Source of the DNA: Hexactinellida sp. DTS-2022
Taxonomy: Eukaryota > Porifera > Hexactinellida
DNA length: 64,000 nt
Assembly: GCA_028753945.1 (NCBI GenBank)
Contig: JAPNXP010000001.1
Span: 1,116,001-1,180,000 of the forward strand
Direction: 5' to 3'
Of the stretch, positions 46,301 to 60,600 are shown one piece after another (position 1 is the first letter of the stretch; each line of letters starts with the position of its first letter). Under the pieces are notes generated by a model. The model did no database searches. It was not told where the DNA came from and saw only the letters and a program-made list of their open reading frames with translations. A program made the position numbers and the translations under genes.

Positions 46301-49300
46301 GAAAGTCGTATTTTGCACGAAATTTGCTTGCTTATAGGCGAACTTGCTATTAGAGGAACAGAATTAATTAAATGCTCGCTTGGGGACTGAAATAACTTGC
46401 TACTAGAGTAATATTGCTATTAAAACAATTGCTATTAGGCGAACACTACTATATTTTGGAAATAATAATTTGCTTATTATAATATTAATTAGTAATTAAT
46501 TTTAAAATAAAATAATTAATACAATTTGTATTATTTTAAAGCACTTATTTTTAATCCATGTTATTCGATTTCTACTTTGTATATAATTTAACAAAAATAA
46601 CTTGCTCCCAGATTACCTGTGAATATTTATCTCATTTAGTAATTTCTTCACTTCTTTGAGAATTGTTATAATCAACTACTAATTGTTTGAATAATGCGAA
46701 ATCTTTTCTTCATACAAAATGTGAAATATAATAAGTATATGTTACCTGAATTTAATTTAATTTCCTTTGAAATTTCCACATCAATTGGAATATTAATTAT
46801 AGATTTTCCTTGACTTGAACTACGTATTTTCAAGAGGAATTCAATGCCGCTTATTAGTTAAAAGTATGGTTAAGCTGTTATTTGCATATTGGGCCACATT
46901 CCTTGTTAAAATATTGTTTGCAAGTTTAGCATGTAAACGAAATACATTATTTTTCTGTGAGTTAAATGGCTCTTTCATAAGCTAATCGAGTGGGCAATTT
47001 GAATATTTCACAATAGTGTGAGATTTCCCGACTCCATTAGAACAACTCCTACAGCATACCCAGGTGCTGTGTTTCCAACAATCCACACAACATTAAATCA
47101 TGGCCGGAATGCAATCTGTTTGGATTACCTTGTGTTATCCTATACCACTTTCTCTGTTTTGAAGACATACACTTATCAATATTCATAAGCTCTCGATTGA
47201 TTAGTAAGTAAATTGCCTAATTGCTCCTCAAATTGATTGCATTATAATATCGATCTAATTACTATCTTACAAATTTAATTTACAGCTACTATTTCAAAAG
47301 TTATGTTTTATTTATAATACCAAGCTAATCAGTGCGAAATGTAATACGAAATGATGGTAAAGCAAAAATGATGTGTTTCTTTAACATGATTGCTCTCATT
47401 CTATATTTAATTATTATTTATTGGCTTTTAAGCTTGAAATTCGTTCAAATTTCGATAGAATAAATACATTTTTTGAAACTTGCTAAGTGCTAACTAGCTA
47501 CGAAATTCTGTTAACCTGACACTTCTATAAACTCCAAATTATTCTATAATACATTTTAGGATTCCACTTCTAGTCAGGAAAGCTCTCAACTCTCCACACT
47601 CCCGCCTAATCAGTACGAACCTCAACAGAAACTGCTTGTAAGAATGAATCAGATGTTGGACTGCTATTCTGGGATTTTGTCTAATTCAGCCTCAAAGTTT
47701 GATTCCGTTACATTTCGACAAATGTGCTTTACTCCTCTGCTCCAACTAATGTCTTTGCTTGCAGTGGACAGGAATTACACTGCCATACAGCTACTCTACG
47801 AGAAATTCTATCATCAGTTATGCGCCCACTTTTTGTCAATTCTTATCTTTATTCCTGAAATTGAGCTCCCGTCCAATTACCAATCTCTAATTCCGACAAA
47901 CATAGTGGACTCTGTGCCGACTAGTTGTAGCCAGAATATTCACGATGATTTAGGCGAAATAGAATTCTATGAAACACATTCCGGACTCATTCGTTTCAGA
48001 AATACGCTCCCTACGAGTGTAGAATCTCTGACTGAATGGTTTGTATTCCGGGCTCGTCAGATTGACAACATATCAGGCCAATACAATAACGCTGCCATAC
48101 TAATCGCCTACGGAATATCTAGTGGAGTTCCTGAGCTCCTACAGACTCAGCATGACCTCTGGTTCCTAGCCGTGCTAGTAGAGCACATAGGCGGCAACAA
48201 CTCGGGGATGATAGGACTCTGCGAAGTCGAGAAATTGAGTAGTTTGGAGAGAATCCGTGTAATCCTAGAGACTGTTGTTGTGGCAAACTTTTTCGATCGA
48301 TTCAAGGAGTACATTGAACCTATCTTAGACTTCAATGAGACTTGTTTTGAAGGAAATAAGCTACAGTTGATGAGGGAGTTTATGTTGGAAATAGCGAAAG
48401 AAAATTTACCTCTTTGCCAGGTTCTGTTTAAGAAATGTTTTGTTGATAGACATTGCATTTTATCACCCTTTGCTATGATAGGCCTCGCTATGGAATCCAT
48501 TTACGCTTGCCTTACTCCAGCCCAATTGCCAAACGCGTTCAGCATATTTGAGTGCATTCCCAGGTCCGAAGCAGCGGCTCTTTCCGAAGAACTCTCTGGA
48601 CAGCTGACTCAGCTGGAGAGTGTACTTAAGTCCGCTTCCATTTTCCAGAGTTATTCCATCTTTCTCTGTCCGCATGAACTCCTGAGCCACCAGAAAGGGG
48701 AGGAGCAAGAGGTCCGCCTGTTGATCCTCCGCCAGGCGAGTAAGCTCGCGAATCAGAGGCTATTTCCTCCTCGCAGACGTTGGGAACAGCTGTTGGTAGA
48801 CATCCTAAGTTTAAAGGAAACTGTGTTTCCCCAGCTGACGAGAAACACCTGTTATTCTCTCTTCTCCCAAGCCCTGATGTCGTCTCGGTGTCAGGAGGGC
48901 GTCCGACTAGCTGCCTCTCTCCTCAGAGTAGACCCCAGCCGTCTCAATCGACTCTCAAAAGAAAGTTACTCAAGTGAAACGTGGATATGCTGTTTATCTT
49001 TTGAAGAATCCGTAGATGTAGTGATGCAAGCGAGTCAGCAGTATTTCAACGCTTCTAGTCACTTTATGGATCAGCACATGCAGCTAGCACGAACCTGTTT
49101 GCAGCTTATTCAGCCGCCGACCGAGGCAATACAGGAGGAACTCAATTTAATAGGAATTCTCTCACTGCTGGACGATCTGAAGTTTGACATTTTACCCGCA
49201 TATTTAAGAGATTGTGATGACAGGTCTAGTTTACTGAAAAATGCGATTGACGCAAAACCTGAAAATTACCGAAGAAAACAAAAGATTGAAAAACTATTGA

Positions 49301-52300
49301 CTTTATTGAAGATTTCAACTACACCAGAAGATGATGGAACTATTGTTAGCAGTGAAATCTCGATCTCTCTTGCGGAAAGAGCGTTTTTCTACGAAGACTG
49401 GAGGACCTGCGAAGACTACTGTTATGTACTTATGCGATTTCGTTATTCTAATGCGTGGGATGTGTGTCATAGACTGGGTGCTGTTGAAGGTTTTAGTAAT
49501 TTATCAAGCCGAAAGAACCTGCTTGGCTTCGCAATAGAAAACTGTCCTGTCAATAGAATGGAATCAGTTCTCTATAGCTCTACTCTTCTCACGAATCAAT
49601 TGTTAGAGACAGCTACTTCACAAAGCGCTGGAACACAAGTTATGAATAAAATGTCTTTTATTATGGGTAAAGCTCTGAAAACAACTGGACTGAACAGATT
49701 CTCCTACTTCACTAGCTTTGCTCAGAATACTATTGAAAATAACACTGAAGTGATTCCCAACAATCCTAAACAATTGTCAATTAACAAACATTCTTTCTAC
49801 AACTCCAACACCAAATTCTCTTTATTTTCCCATTTAATTGCTTCGCAAACAGAATTGTTTAGAAACTATTCACTGATTCAAGGAATGAATACCGCACATG
49901 ATTTCTTTAAAGATCCCAACTATTTACATATTCTAAATTCATACCTCATAGCCTGTCTCAGTGCAGCTATACATTCTGACTCTACTCTCGCCATCGGATA
50001 TATGATGGCAATGTACAATCATGAGCTCGCTAGTAACGCAATAAAAGAGCTGCCTCAACAACATCTTATCTTGGAGTTCTATATCTACTGTATAGCTCTA
50101 CAAATCTGTTTCCGAGGAATTAAACATAATGAAGTCAGTTCGATATTACTCATGTCCCCCATAGATTTTGTTATCGATTTTGAATCTTCTTATTTATTGT
50201 TTAAACAAAACTTGCGTAGTAACAGTGGTTTGATGTTGGAATTTGAAAATGCCACTCGTCAGTTGCATCTCTTATGGGAGGCAGATATTCTTCAAGAGAT
50301 GAAGGTCGACTTTGATGTCGATTTTTATCTGGCTGACATTAACTATCAAAATGTTATAGTTAGAAAAGTAGCGCAGAATAGTTATACTTTTGATTTTGCG
50401 CTTTCTATTGGTGAACATCACGGAATTAGCCGTGAAGTTCTATTCATCGAATTCCTGAATTACCTACTTATACAATCCAGCTTAGGGCTACACGAGTTGA
50501 ACCTTTTATTTGTCAAGAAAGGAATTTTTGATTGTTTGACTAGGAATCCGCATGCTTTCGCTGAATCTCTACATACAAATATCTATCCTCAAATACTTGG
50601 AACAGATTATGAGAGATTACTAGCATGTGTTGAACTACTGGGACGATGTGAGTCAGTGATAGGAGAGCCGATCCACTTCATTCCTAACTGCACAAATACG
50701 TGTGTGGAATTAACCAGTCTAATAGCAGAGCTAAGTCAAACCGTCCCCCTAATGGACTTTAAGGCATACTCTCGACACTCAGATTCTATTGCAATATTAA
50801 AAGAACATTTGACTATTGAGAATATACCTAAACTTTCGAAAGTTGCCCTAATATCAGATGCCATACCAGAGAGTCATTTATATTTTGCTCTTTGTTCTCA
50901 ACTTATTGATTCGTACAACCCTTCATTCAACGAAATTGCGGTTGATAACTTATCACTCATTTCAGCTATGGACTACCTATCCGTTGATTTAATTGTAAAA
51001 TTATTTAAAGAATGCATTTTTTCAACTAAAGCACTCGCATTAAATCCAACACAACTTCAACTCAAATTTCAATTCATTTGCACTGCTATTAACCAGATCT
51101 CGTCGAACACTATTAAAAAGGAACTTCATACTAAAATATCGCTCTTCTCCAAACACATGCATTTTTGCCTATCTCACCCCATTTCATCATTTCCTTTGGT
51201 TGAACTCAAAGATGAATTCTTTCTTTCGAGATCAGAACCTGAGTTAGTAGCAGATATTCTATCTCGCTATCTAAAGTCCGGCACACCTGTTAATTTTATA
51301 ATCCAGGTATTAGCAGCTGCATCATCTGTAACTCCACAGTACTTTAATTTAGCTAGCACATTCCATGACACCGCTATTTCTCTTAGTTATGAACTACAAG
51401 AAAACTATTCATTGCATCCACAAATTTCGATAACTTCGCTTTCTGCTTATAATATTATTAATAAAATCTTTAAATCTCTTTCTAACCATGAAATGTGTTC
51501 GCATTCCATCACACCCGAACTGCTCTCGCAACTTTTACACGATATTATAAATTCTCCCGATTTCTCAACTGAAGTAAAGGGGTTTTTATCACAACTTTTC
51601 CAATCTTCTCCACTCGTAGACATTAATGGTATCGACTGGTATATTCTTAAATTGAAGATCAAAGCACAAATAGACTTGTGCTGGGATTATGACGTTATGG
51701 ATGTTGAATTAGAGTTAGAACTTAATCGGATTAAATTAGTTACTGATTTAAGTCAACTTTCAACAACTGAAGACCATTATTCTACTATCTGCATTATTTT
51801 GGAGTTCTTACCTAATTCCAAACACACTCTGAATGACGCTTGGTTTTCCATATTGCTAGCTTGGTCCAAATCTGTTATAGATTTTAATCGTTTTTTCTGT
51901 CGAAGAGCAATCTTAGAGTTTAATGAATCCCAAGATGATATAATTTTCAAGGTCCTTACTTCTACCGATAAGATTAAGTCGCTATTGTATTTACTCGTCA
52001 CGCGACACAAACAGCTTATACTCGCTGAAATGGATTCCCTAATCCCTCTTCTATCAGAACCTAGCTACTACAGTTTGAAGAATGAAATGTTTGAACTTAT
52101 AATTATCAATGATTTAACGCCTGTGATTATGCAAAGCAAATTGTGGGGAGAATTCCTAACCCACTTCCAACAAGTTTCTAGTTTCCCTTTGACAGAGCTT
52201 TGCTGTCTGGTCAACAGACACTCACAACTGATCCCGGATAACCAAAATGTTCTTGATATAATATCCTCACAGCTGTATCAAGCTGGTTTCAAATTAGAGG

Positions 52301-52392
52301 CGGCAGCAATTAAAGTTAATTCAGCTATTCCATCTCGATTTCTCTCCTTCAACTCAATAGTTAAGTGGATCAGTCAGCACGACAAACTGTGA
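43302..52392 (+). CDS. NBAS: NBAS, subunit of the Golgi-ER syntaxin-18 tethering (NRZ/Dsl1) complex
   Basis: Three exons join in phase 0: 43302-44150, 44231-45019 and 47560-52392, giving 2156 residues (human 2371). NBAS works with ZW10 and RINT1 in Golgi-to-ER retrograde transport and in mRNA surveillance. The N-terminal beta-propeller region shows LYDVIQFDQW, VAWSPDSRYLV and HPGGASCMCYHSETELLFVGG (human HYPHGINTAIYHPGHRLLLVGG) with SVWRV. Exon 2 ends with LYKHKI-x3-LYSDALLLATEFALDLNLLYQSQW, matching human LYQRKI...LVYQRQW. Exon 3 carries the Sec39 domain, including LIRFRNTLPTSVESLTEWF, IRVILE and QYFNASSHFMDQ-x6-TCLQLI. The stop falls where the human protein ends. A hydrophobic run at residues 41-60 (FKFLSFLLYSLMVPIILLF) is not typical of human NBAS. 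The third exon is 4.8 kb without an intron. Intron 2 (2540 bp) holds MITE relics. Confidence 0.9.
45146..45312. mobile_element. truncated MITE copy in NBAS intron 2
   Basis: GTCAGGTCTGCTTATGTGAA and following blocks (TCTGCTTAATATGAA, GATCCCAATTTTACAACTTAC, ATGAAGTCTCTCTTATTATG) match the reverse complement of the element at 60763-60955 along most of its length. The far terminus is missing. Confidence 0.7.
45555..47559. repeat. rest of NBAS intron 2 with relic repeats
   Basis: 45555-45635 is a partial AACGAATATTCG-type MITE related to 35575-36011, inverted. Near 46320-46450 blocks such as GCTATTAGGCGAAC recur and look like a decayed element. Beyond that the intron is AT-rich with nothing recognised. 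Confidence 0.45.
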
Positions 52393-53081
52393 GTAGCATT
52401 AATACCAAATATTCTTGTCACTTCTTGCTATTTTGTTGTAAAAATTGTTTATTAATGAAGGCCAGTTCTAACATATATTTAGCATGTATATATTTAAATT
52501 TTAATTACTCAAATGGTTCAAACGCGTTTGTCTATCGAAGGCCGAAATCAAGGGTTAAATACTTTGCTACTTGCTTAGGTCAGAGGCGATAAAAATCAAG
52601 TGTTCGTGTCTATTCCGATGATTTAATAAGTACTTACTGATAATCTGAAATATATTGTGCAATCCAGTTTATCAAATAGTTTACATCTAGCGATACTTTA
52701 TAACAAATCATTAGACTGTTTTATCACATAGCAATAGTGCTTATCCTTCACTGCGATATTTCTTTATTATTTCGCATCCAAGTGGAAAATGAAATATTGC
52801 TACAGAATATCTCACAAGTATTACTTTGGTAGATAAATATTTATCTCTGATCAATGTTAATATTTAACATAGTGCAGTAACCACGTCTGATTTATCTATT
52901 TGATAATCTAAACTACTATTTCATAAATTATCGTTTTGGGTTTTAGTGTGTAACCTAGATATGGATTGCCCCACACTCTGCTTCACTGGTTTCCTATCTG
53001 ACCGACACCCTTCTGTCTCAGCCACCAAGTGAGTCGTTCTATATACGCACTTATCTTCAGTTTAAATTCTTATTAGGAATA

Positions 53082-53227
53082 CAGTCAACTCGTTATAACG
53101 AAGTGCTTGGAACTCTTTCGTTTTACCCAGATATTCGTTATAAGCAGATCATAATTATTACATTTACTGCTCTGGGAGAAAATATCCATTTCGTTATATC
53201 CGACTTCGTTATAACGGGAGTTCACTA
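53082..53227. mobile_element. TA-flanked MITE, 146 bp
   Basis: Opens CAGTCAACTCGTTATAACGA and closes TCGTTATAACGGGAGTTCACTA, with TA flanks. Same superfamily as 24995-25335. Confidence 0.8.
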
Positions 53228-54652
53228 TAGTTATTTGAGAGACATTATGCAGAATATAAGCACTGAAGCATTTATTTATCTTAAATTAATATTATCGACT
53301 ATTTGGACATAACATTTGAGGAGTTTATAATTTCTGCGACTTATTATACGTGTATTAAGAATCTAAATTTCACCCAATTTAGATATATTCGTACTCCTTT
53401 CTTACTCATTCCTTTTTATCACCACGAGCCTTTGGAATATAGGTTTGTACCCACAAACAGGAGTTTACTTTTCTGTATTAGTATTAACATGTAACCACTA
53501 AATGTCGAGGTTGATTTAGTCTTTATAAATATGACAATTACTTAAATAATTAGTGTTGTATAATATATCGGTTCCACATGAAAGGCTTTTCGCTTTAAGC
53601 ATTTGTGGATACAATGTTTGCTAGAAGTAATAGCTTGGATTCAAAAGCGATAACTTATTGTGGTTACACGTATTGTTCCTAAATTGAGGGGCGGCGGTTA
53701 TAACAACAAATATCTAATTAACTATTTTGCTCCGTAATGATACATATTAGTCAACGTTTTTCTCTTACCACGAGACAAATCATAGACTTTCCATGTTCAT
53801 CCGGCTAAAATTTCTCACTAGATGATGGAACATTGTACCTCCTTTTCTATTCTCACAATCATATACGTAGCCACATGCATTGATCTTTGAACTGATATAA
53901 CGTAATAACTTTGATTTCCCAACTACTTAGCCATAATTTCTGGGATATCCAATCCCATTTGTATCATTTGATGCTTCGAATATTTTAAAAAAAATATCTT
54001 TTATAAATTGTATTGTTGTAAGCGGACCTGATAAATAAAATTTGCAAATATTTATTTATTAGAATCGAATTCCCTTTTAAATTATAGAATATTTATTTGT
54101 ATACTCGTACCAAATTTGTATCTTAAGCCTGTGGTAAATATACATATACAACTTGTACAATGTACAGGCTCGAGTGTAAGTTGTATTATTTAATTTATAA
54201 CAATTTGTTTAATGCAATAATGGACAATTTTTTAATTGAGCTTCTCTATTAAGTTTCACTTTTATTGGCCCCAGCCTGTTTATTGGTTTATGAGTAAAGA
54301 GTGGGTGGACTCTTGCTTAGATTAGAACAGTAGATAGATAATACACTCTTATCTAAATTTCAATGAGTCAGACTTTGTTCATTCCTTGGTTATTGCACAA
54401 GCGATAACTCCCTATCTTAAATTTACATTTAATAGAGACTCGTTTAATTTTACGTAATTGTTTTGACGAATCTAGTTCAATAGCAAAGTTGATCCAACCT
54501 TTTAAGTGATTGCTATACTCACTATATTGATTACAACCTTCTAATTATGACAAATTAATTTAATGTAATTAATATTAGCTGTTACTATTTAAAGGATCAA
54601 AATAGGAAAAAGGGCCCAAATGACAGTTCAATTTATTACTGTATAATTATTA

Positions 54653-54981
54653 CAGTACACCCTCGCTAATCCGAACCCGCTAATCCGTACCCTCGCTAAT
54701 CCGAACAGGAGAAACCAAAATATTCTTCCAATAAATGTGAGAAAAAAATCGGAAATTGCAATGGAAGTGTAAAAATATGTCTCAGGCAAGTATTTTAAGG
54801 AGTACACTAGATGTCTAGTGCGGATTTACAAGGTTTGTACATGAGTGTTTCAGATTATCGAGATTCTCAATTATAGATGCCCATAGAAAAGCATTACTTC
54901 ACTAATCCGAACGAATTCACTAATCGGAACAGAAGATTCTTGAATCGGAACACCTCTGTTCGGATTAGCGAGGGTGTACTG
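54653..54981. mobile_element. TA-flanked MITE, 329 bp
   Basis: Opens CAGTACACCCTCGCTAATCC and closes GGATTAGCGAGGGTGTACTG, an exact inverted pair, with TA on both sides. Confidence 0.88.
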
Positions 54982-57691
54982 TAATATAATACTTTATATA
55001 TGATATCTGCCGGGAAAAGTAGTAATTATTTAAATTATGCAAATACGATTTATGATTTATGATTTAAATATTATACTTAATCGGATTCAGTCAATTAATT
55101 ACACGAAGTATGGTACACAAAATCCTCTAATGATAAGTATCATATAAATATGTATAGTATGTTCGAATATTCTAACTATTCATTTAACAATATTATCCTT
55201 GTACCTACGGAAAGTAATTATAGTTTGTCGATATTTACCAGCTACTAATATATTATAATTAAATATTATTTACAGTCTAGGTTAGCTTATTTTCTGATCT
55301 GCTAGTTTATGCAAGCCTGAGTGTCTGTTACTATTGTATTAATAAAGTACGTAGGGTACCAGGTGCTGTCTTGTCTGCCTACGCAGTAGAGCCAAATAAT
55401 AGCTGGGGTAATCAGGTTTTCATAAATCCACGCTTGTAATCCTCATCCTGATCTAATGAAAGTCATATTAATTCTCACCTATGTGTAAATGTACTGTTTC
55501 GACTTACTGAATCATTCCTTGCAATTGTGGCTGATTCATGGTTGTTTTTCAGAGCCAAATGTTCACCCGCATAACATATAAAATTAGTGGGCACAAGCAA
55601 GAAGAAATTCTGGGCTTAAACTCACAACCAAACGCCAAATATTCTACCAAATTTGATCATGAACTAATTTATTATAAGACACCTGCTTTTGGATCATATT
55701 TCCTCTTAATTTGCAGAGCCTACCTACACTTGTGACCTGCTGCAATGCTGTAACAAACTTGTTAATTATTCAAATACGTTCAAATGTCTGCGAAGTAATT
55801 TTTTTGCATATTTTAAATTGCATAGAAATGTACATCCTTTTTTGGATTTTTTTAATGGAAATTTTGAAGATTCCTGTCTCCATAATATTGCTATGCAACC
55901 GTGATAATCTCGAACATCCTTGCTAACTTGCTTTATAATCAAATTATACAAAAACAACAACTAACCTCCAGACCTGTCTTTTTGTAGTTCCCTCTTCCTA
56001 TCAATCGGACACCATTCTGTCAAATATTTTACTTGAGATATACATTAATTCGAAATAATGTGACGAATGTTTCTTTTCTAGATAATATATTGCAATCTAT
56101 ACAATAGCTCGTCTCAACTGCACTAATATTTTGATGACTGCACCTAAATACCCTCTCATTAACTGATTACTTCTTATACTAATAAACTAGCGCTAATCCT
56201 ATTGGATGAAATTTAATATCATCAAACTATTGAGTTAAGAAACACACTGGTTGTTGTCTGAATTAGTATTTTAAAACTTCTGTTTAATGCTCCAAAATGA
56301 GGCTGAATAATACATAATGACTCTGCACTATATTTAATTACCCCTCAATCAGAGCAGTATATGTTCTTTGGTTATATTTAGAGATAATAATTAATAAACT
56401 TATTAATTAAAGTTATAATTAATTCTCTTTTATTCTTTTATTTCATGTTTTGACTCACTCTCTCGTATTTTCTCTATACTTCTAGAATTTAGAGTACTTC
56501 ATAGTATCTCTTTGTATATAACAATTTAACTATGGTTTATATTAAATTGTGTTTATATAAGATTATGTCCTCCTGTTTCGTTTTACTTATACTTTACATT
56601 GGCTTGTCTATATAAATTTCGATACACAATCGCGCTTAAATTATCGGCTCTCTTATTTGCTAATTTCCAAACCATTTAACTCATTTGAATTCTGATTATT
56701 GAGTATTTATTAAAAGAACTTGAATTATGATTTATTATTGACTCGATTGCTTTGCCTATAATTCTCTTAAAGGAGATAGTTAGATATTCTAATAGTTAAT
56801 TAACTAGAAGATGATTATCTTTATGACTCACTAGTGAACTTATTTTTATCAATAATCAATCATAATCTACTTTTTAATCGAATTATCAGTAAAAAGACTT
56901 TATAAATGATTCTACACCTTTTACAATCAGCAATTCTCTGGATGCATAGTCAGTTAGGGACAATCACAATCCTCCAGAGAATCAATGAATATTAATATTG
57001 CTTACATATCTGTTAACAATAATTCCACTCCCTAATAGTATTGGTTCACCACATGTAGTAAGCCTCTACTTCTTGTGTAGTAATCAATTTAATTCTCAAA
57101 ATAATGTGTTGATAAAATAATATTATATAAATGATGTATATTAATTGTGGCTAATTTTTCCAACACTCAATGGTATTGTTGACGCGTAATATTTAAATAT
57201 TTTAATACATTTAATTATTATGCAATTGCTCCTCTGAAACTATGGATATTACTTTTATATCTAAGGTAATTCATTTACTTTTTCTATTCAACGATTTTTC
57301 AAACAAAATTTAACAAATGCAAAGTATGAGCTCTCTTCTCCCTCTATTTTATATAATTCAAGAAGTAAACAAACAATTTGTATGTTCTAAGCACTAATGT
57401 AAGTTCTGAGCATTAACTATCCATGGTTTAGTAACATGATATATTTTAATACCGCTCTAATGTATTTTAACTGTGTCCGTATTGTATGTATTATTCTAAT
57501 TCACAGTCTACATGTACTTAGTAGTTGTGTCTGACTAGATTAGAATATACACTGCAGATCTTATATAAAATGAGGTGGCTATTGAATGATAAGTGTTATT
57601 ATCATAACTTATACCGTAATTACAAAGTTAAAACCTGAAGAACACATTCCCGTATTTATACAATTCTCATTATATATCGGAATACTAATTT

Positions 57692-60600
57692 ATGGAGAGT
57701 CCTTGTTCTGCTATTCAAATTGCCCAACCCTCACCAAATTCACAAACTCCAATCTCACTTCCAATCGAATCATTGTCGCGTCCACAGGCCTTCTTTCCCA
57801 CTGTTAACATCGTCAATTACATACAAACGCCACCAGCCTCAATTTCAGAAGCTCCATCAATGGTCAATCAAACGCCGACTTGCCTCGATCGTCACAACGC
57901 AGCTCAATGGCAGCAATATCTCTCTCAAGGAGGTAAGTAATAAAATTTGTAATTACATTATTAATAGTCATATTATAACTAATTTGATTTTTATTATATA
58001 TCTGTAAATATTGCATACAAAATGTTGCAGATACTATCCTTTTGTGGGTTTATCGCATTTCAAATAGCTTCTTTTATCAGCACGTATATCGCAGACTTTA
58101 TATCTCTCTGTTAATTGAATAATTTAGTTGATATTCCTGAGAACAGTCCTTTTATTGTTTTAGTTTGTAAATATGAAATCAGCGATTATTCATACTATCT
58201 CGCTTTCGCACAATCTTGTTAAAAGTTGGTTACAGTTTTACTTTTGTGTGCTGACTATCGATTATCATTATTTTGCAGAAAAGTAGCAGTCATTTGACAA
58301 ACCTCGATAATATTATATTATATATTTCTCATATTAACTAGGAACTTTCTGCTAAGTAGATATTCAAACTATGTACGTATTATCAAACCAGTTAATTCTA
58401 AAGAAATAGATTATTTATTTAAACAATTAAATTTTACATATTCTCTAACATTAATAATTTCATTTAGCAGCGCAACACTATTTAGAAATGTAAATTGCAT
58501 AATTTTTCTGATTATTAAGGAAAGCGGCATACAATATTATTTGTCATTAGACCCTGCTCATCACGCTATCTTATTTGTATTTATATTTAGTAATGGGCAT
58601 TCATACCTTAGACTGGTAGACTAACCATTGAAATTCTAAAAATCTGAATTATTTTGAATTATTCATATGGAGTTGACTTTAGTCCAATTGATTCGTTTTG
58701 ATTGAACACTAAGGTTAATAAATTTATTAATTATTTTAACTAGCGAGTAATTAATTACTAATGGTTAGCCAACTTAGTAAGGCATCCAATTATATTTCCA
58801 CATTCTCCCAAACTCTCCATTTGTAGCTGAGCAAGATATGTCCACTCCACAATATCTCTTAATCATAACGTGTACATCAATGTACGCACTTGTAAAGGCC
58901 GACAATCTTATCTTTACAATGCTATGTTATAGCACCTAATATTACCTGTACCGTGACTTATTATTATTTTATCTGACATTATTGAGATATGAATCATATG
59001 ATTTCTAACTAGGAAATTAATAAATATATTGACCATGGGATAAATATTATCATGTTTTGCTCATTTACTATTAATTGAAATAAAGATAATAATATTAGTG
59101 GGTACCGTTTGGTCAGTAGTGCTAATTAATTGGGGATGCATAGCTGGCGTCATGCATTTTTTTACTTTTTGGAAGCTCTAAAATGCAGGTGAGCACATTT
59201 ATGAAGAATAATTTAAATTTCATCTCTTCATATTATTAATATTTAAATATTTAATTAAAGAGGAATTCATCTTGCTATTGAACTCAAGTTATTATAATTT
59301 ACTCTAAAACCACTCGTGTTTTTTTGTATTCCTTTGTTCTAAGTATTGTAAGGGTTCGAATGTATAGAATATCCAATGATATGGTGATTGGGTACTTTCT
59401 TTTGGAACGGTACAATGTACCATATACAATGTGTAAAGACTAACTTTAAAGGACCATTTTAACAATAGTAAAAGTAATATCATGCAATACATAAAATTAT
59501 GAAATAAAGGGGTTTCTCAAAAAGATAATAAACTGAGTATAATGTGATAATTATATGTGATTTTATTTATTAAGACTGAGTACGTATTATGTAATATCTC
59601 AGGATTAATTTTAATCTTAGCTACTAAGTTTCGAATAATTATTATAATTTCGGGTTCTTGTTAATGTGTGCTGACCTTTCAAATCCTGGAAAATCTCAGT
59701 CGAATTTGTCAGGATGTTTCCACATAATCTTGGTAATATAATGATATTCGAATCAAGGTTTGTGTTATTTGTAGAAATGTGAGTACCCATCTTTCATTCA
59801 TCAAATTAACCTTGAAGCCTATTCTATAATCTTAATATTTAATACTCACTCGGATTAATTTGTTGCAATTCCCTTTCCTCAGCAGTATAGTAGTAGTCCA
59901 TTAGAAAGTGCTAAGATTAAAGGAATTATTAAATGAGTTAGAAATAATATTTATCTTACAATATTAAACCGTTTGGAATTCGAAAAATGTTATTTTTAAT
60001 TTATTCTGCTGAACTGTTTCGTGGGATTTCTCTGTTTTTTCCAGCGACTCCAGCTACTGTGTACAACCTAGTGGGCTAGAACAAGTAATATAATATTTCC
60101 ACCTTGTAAGTTATGTTTGAGCCACCTTGTGTAACGGGGTTGACTACAATTAGCACCAACTTGCAACTAACGCAATCAAATTCTGCTCATCAGTATCCAT
60201 TCGTGATAGCGCCATTGGTCGGAACGCTGCATACTCGCATACCAGGCGCAGTCCACTGTACACGAAGCGACATTTGCACTCATTGAAAGTGCACCATAAT
60301 CTCTACCCTCTAATTCATTGCAAGGGGAAGGACTAAAGACTAGAACTATGTTATACTACATACGTACTAAAATTAAGGCAATTAATGTTTATTAATCCTA
60401 TACCTATAATATATTATTTAGTGAAAATTGAATGGAGGATTAAAACAATTTCAAATATGGGTTTTAAAATACTTTGTACACTAATTCTGGTAATTCAATA
60501 CAAGCAGGGTTTTGCAATAGTTAAACTATAAGATAATAGCTACATATTAATTAATTAGTTCTTTTATTTAGTCTTTGATCCATATTATATTTTGTACTGA

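Larger units (their letters stand above)
52393..57691. other. 5.3 kb gap between NBAS and the GATA gene, with MITEs and one candidate exon
   Basis: No convincing gene is seen. Bases 52961-53028 form a small open exon: ATG, 22 codons, then AA|GTGAGT, preceded by CTAG. It could be a 5' exon of the GATA gene, but its phase does not join the exon at 57692. The remainder is AT-rich, with two MITEs listed separately. Any regulatory DNA of the GATA gene would be expected here, but I cannot mark it. Confidence 0.4.

Noticed and set aside
55538-57580. Several 60-95 codon ORFs before the GATA gene
   Set aside because: Composition matches the AT-rich background and no frame shows motifs. The GATA start at 57692 lies in one of three overlapping frames and is the only one that splices in phase to the finger exons.
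60120-60310. GC-richer block suspected to be a tRNA or structured RNA gene
   Set aside because: No cloverleaf arms or A/B boxes could be paired; at most it is a regulatory region.
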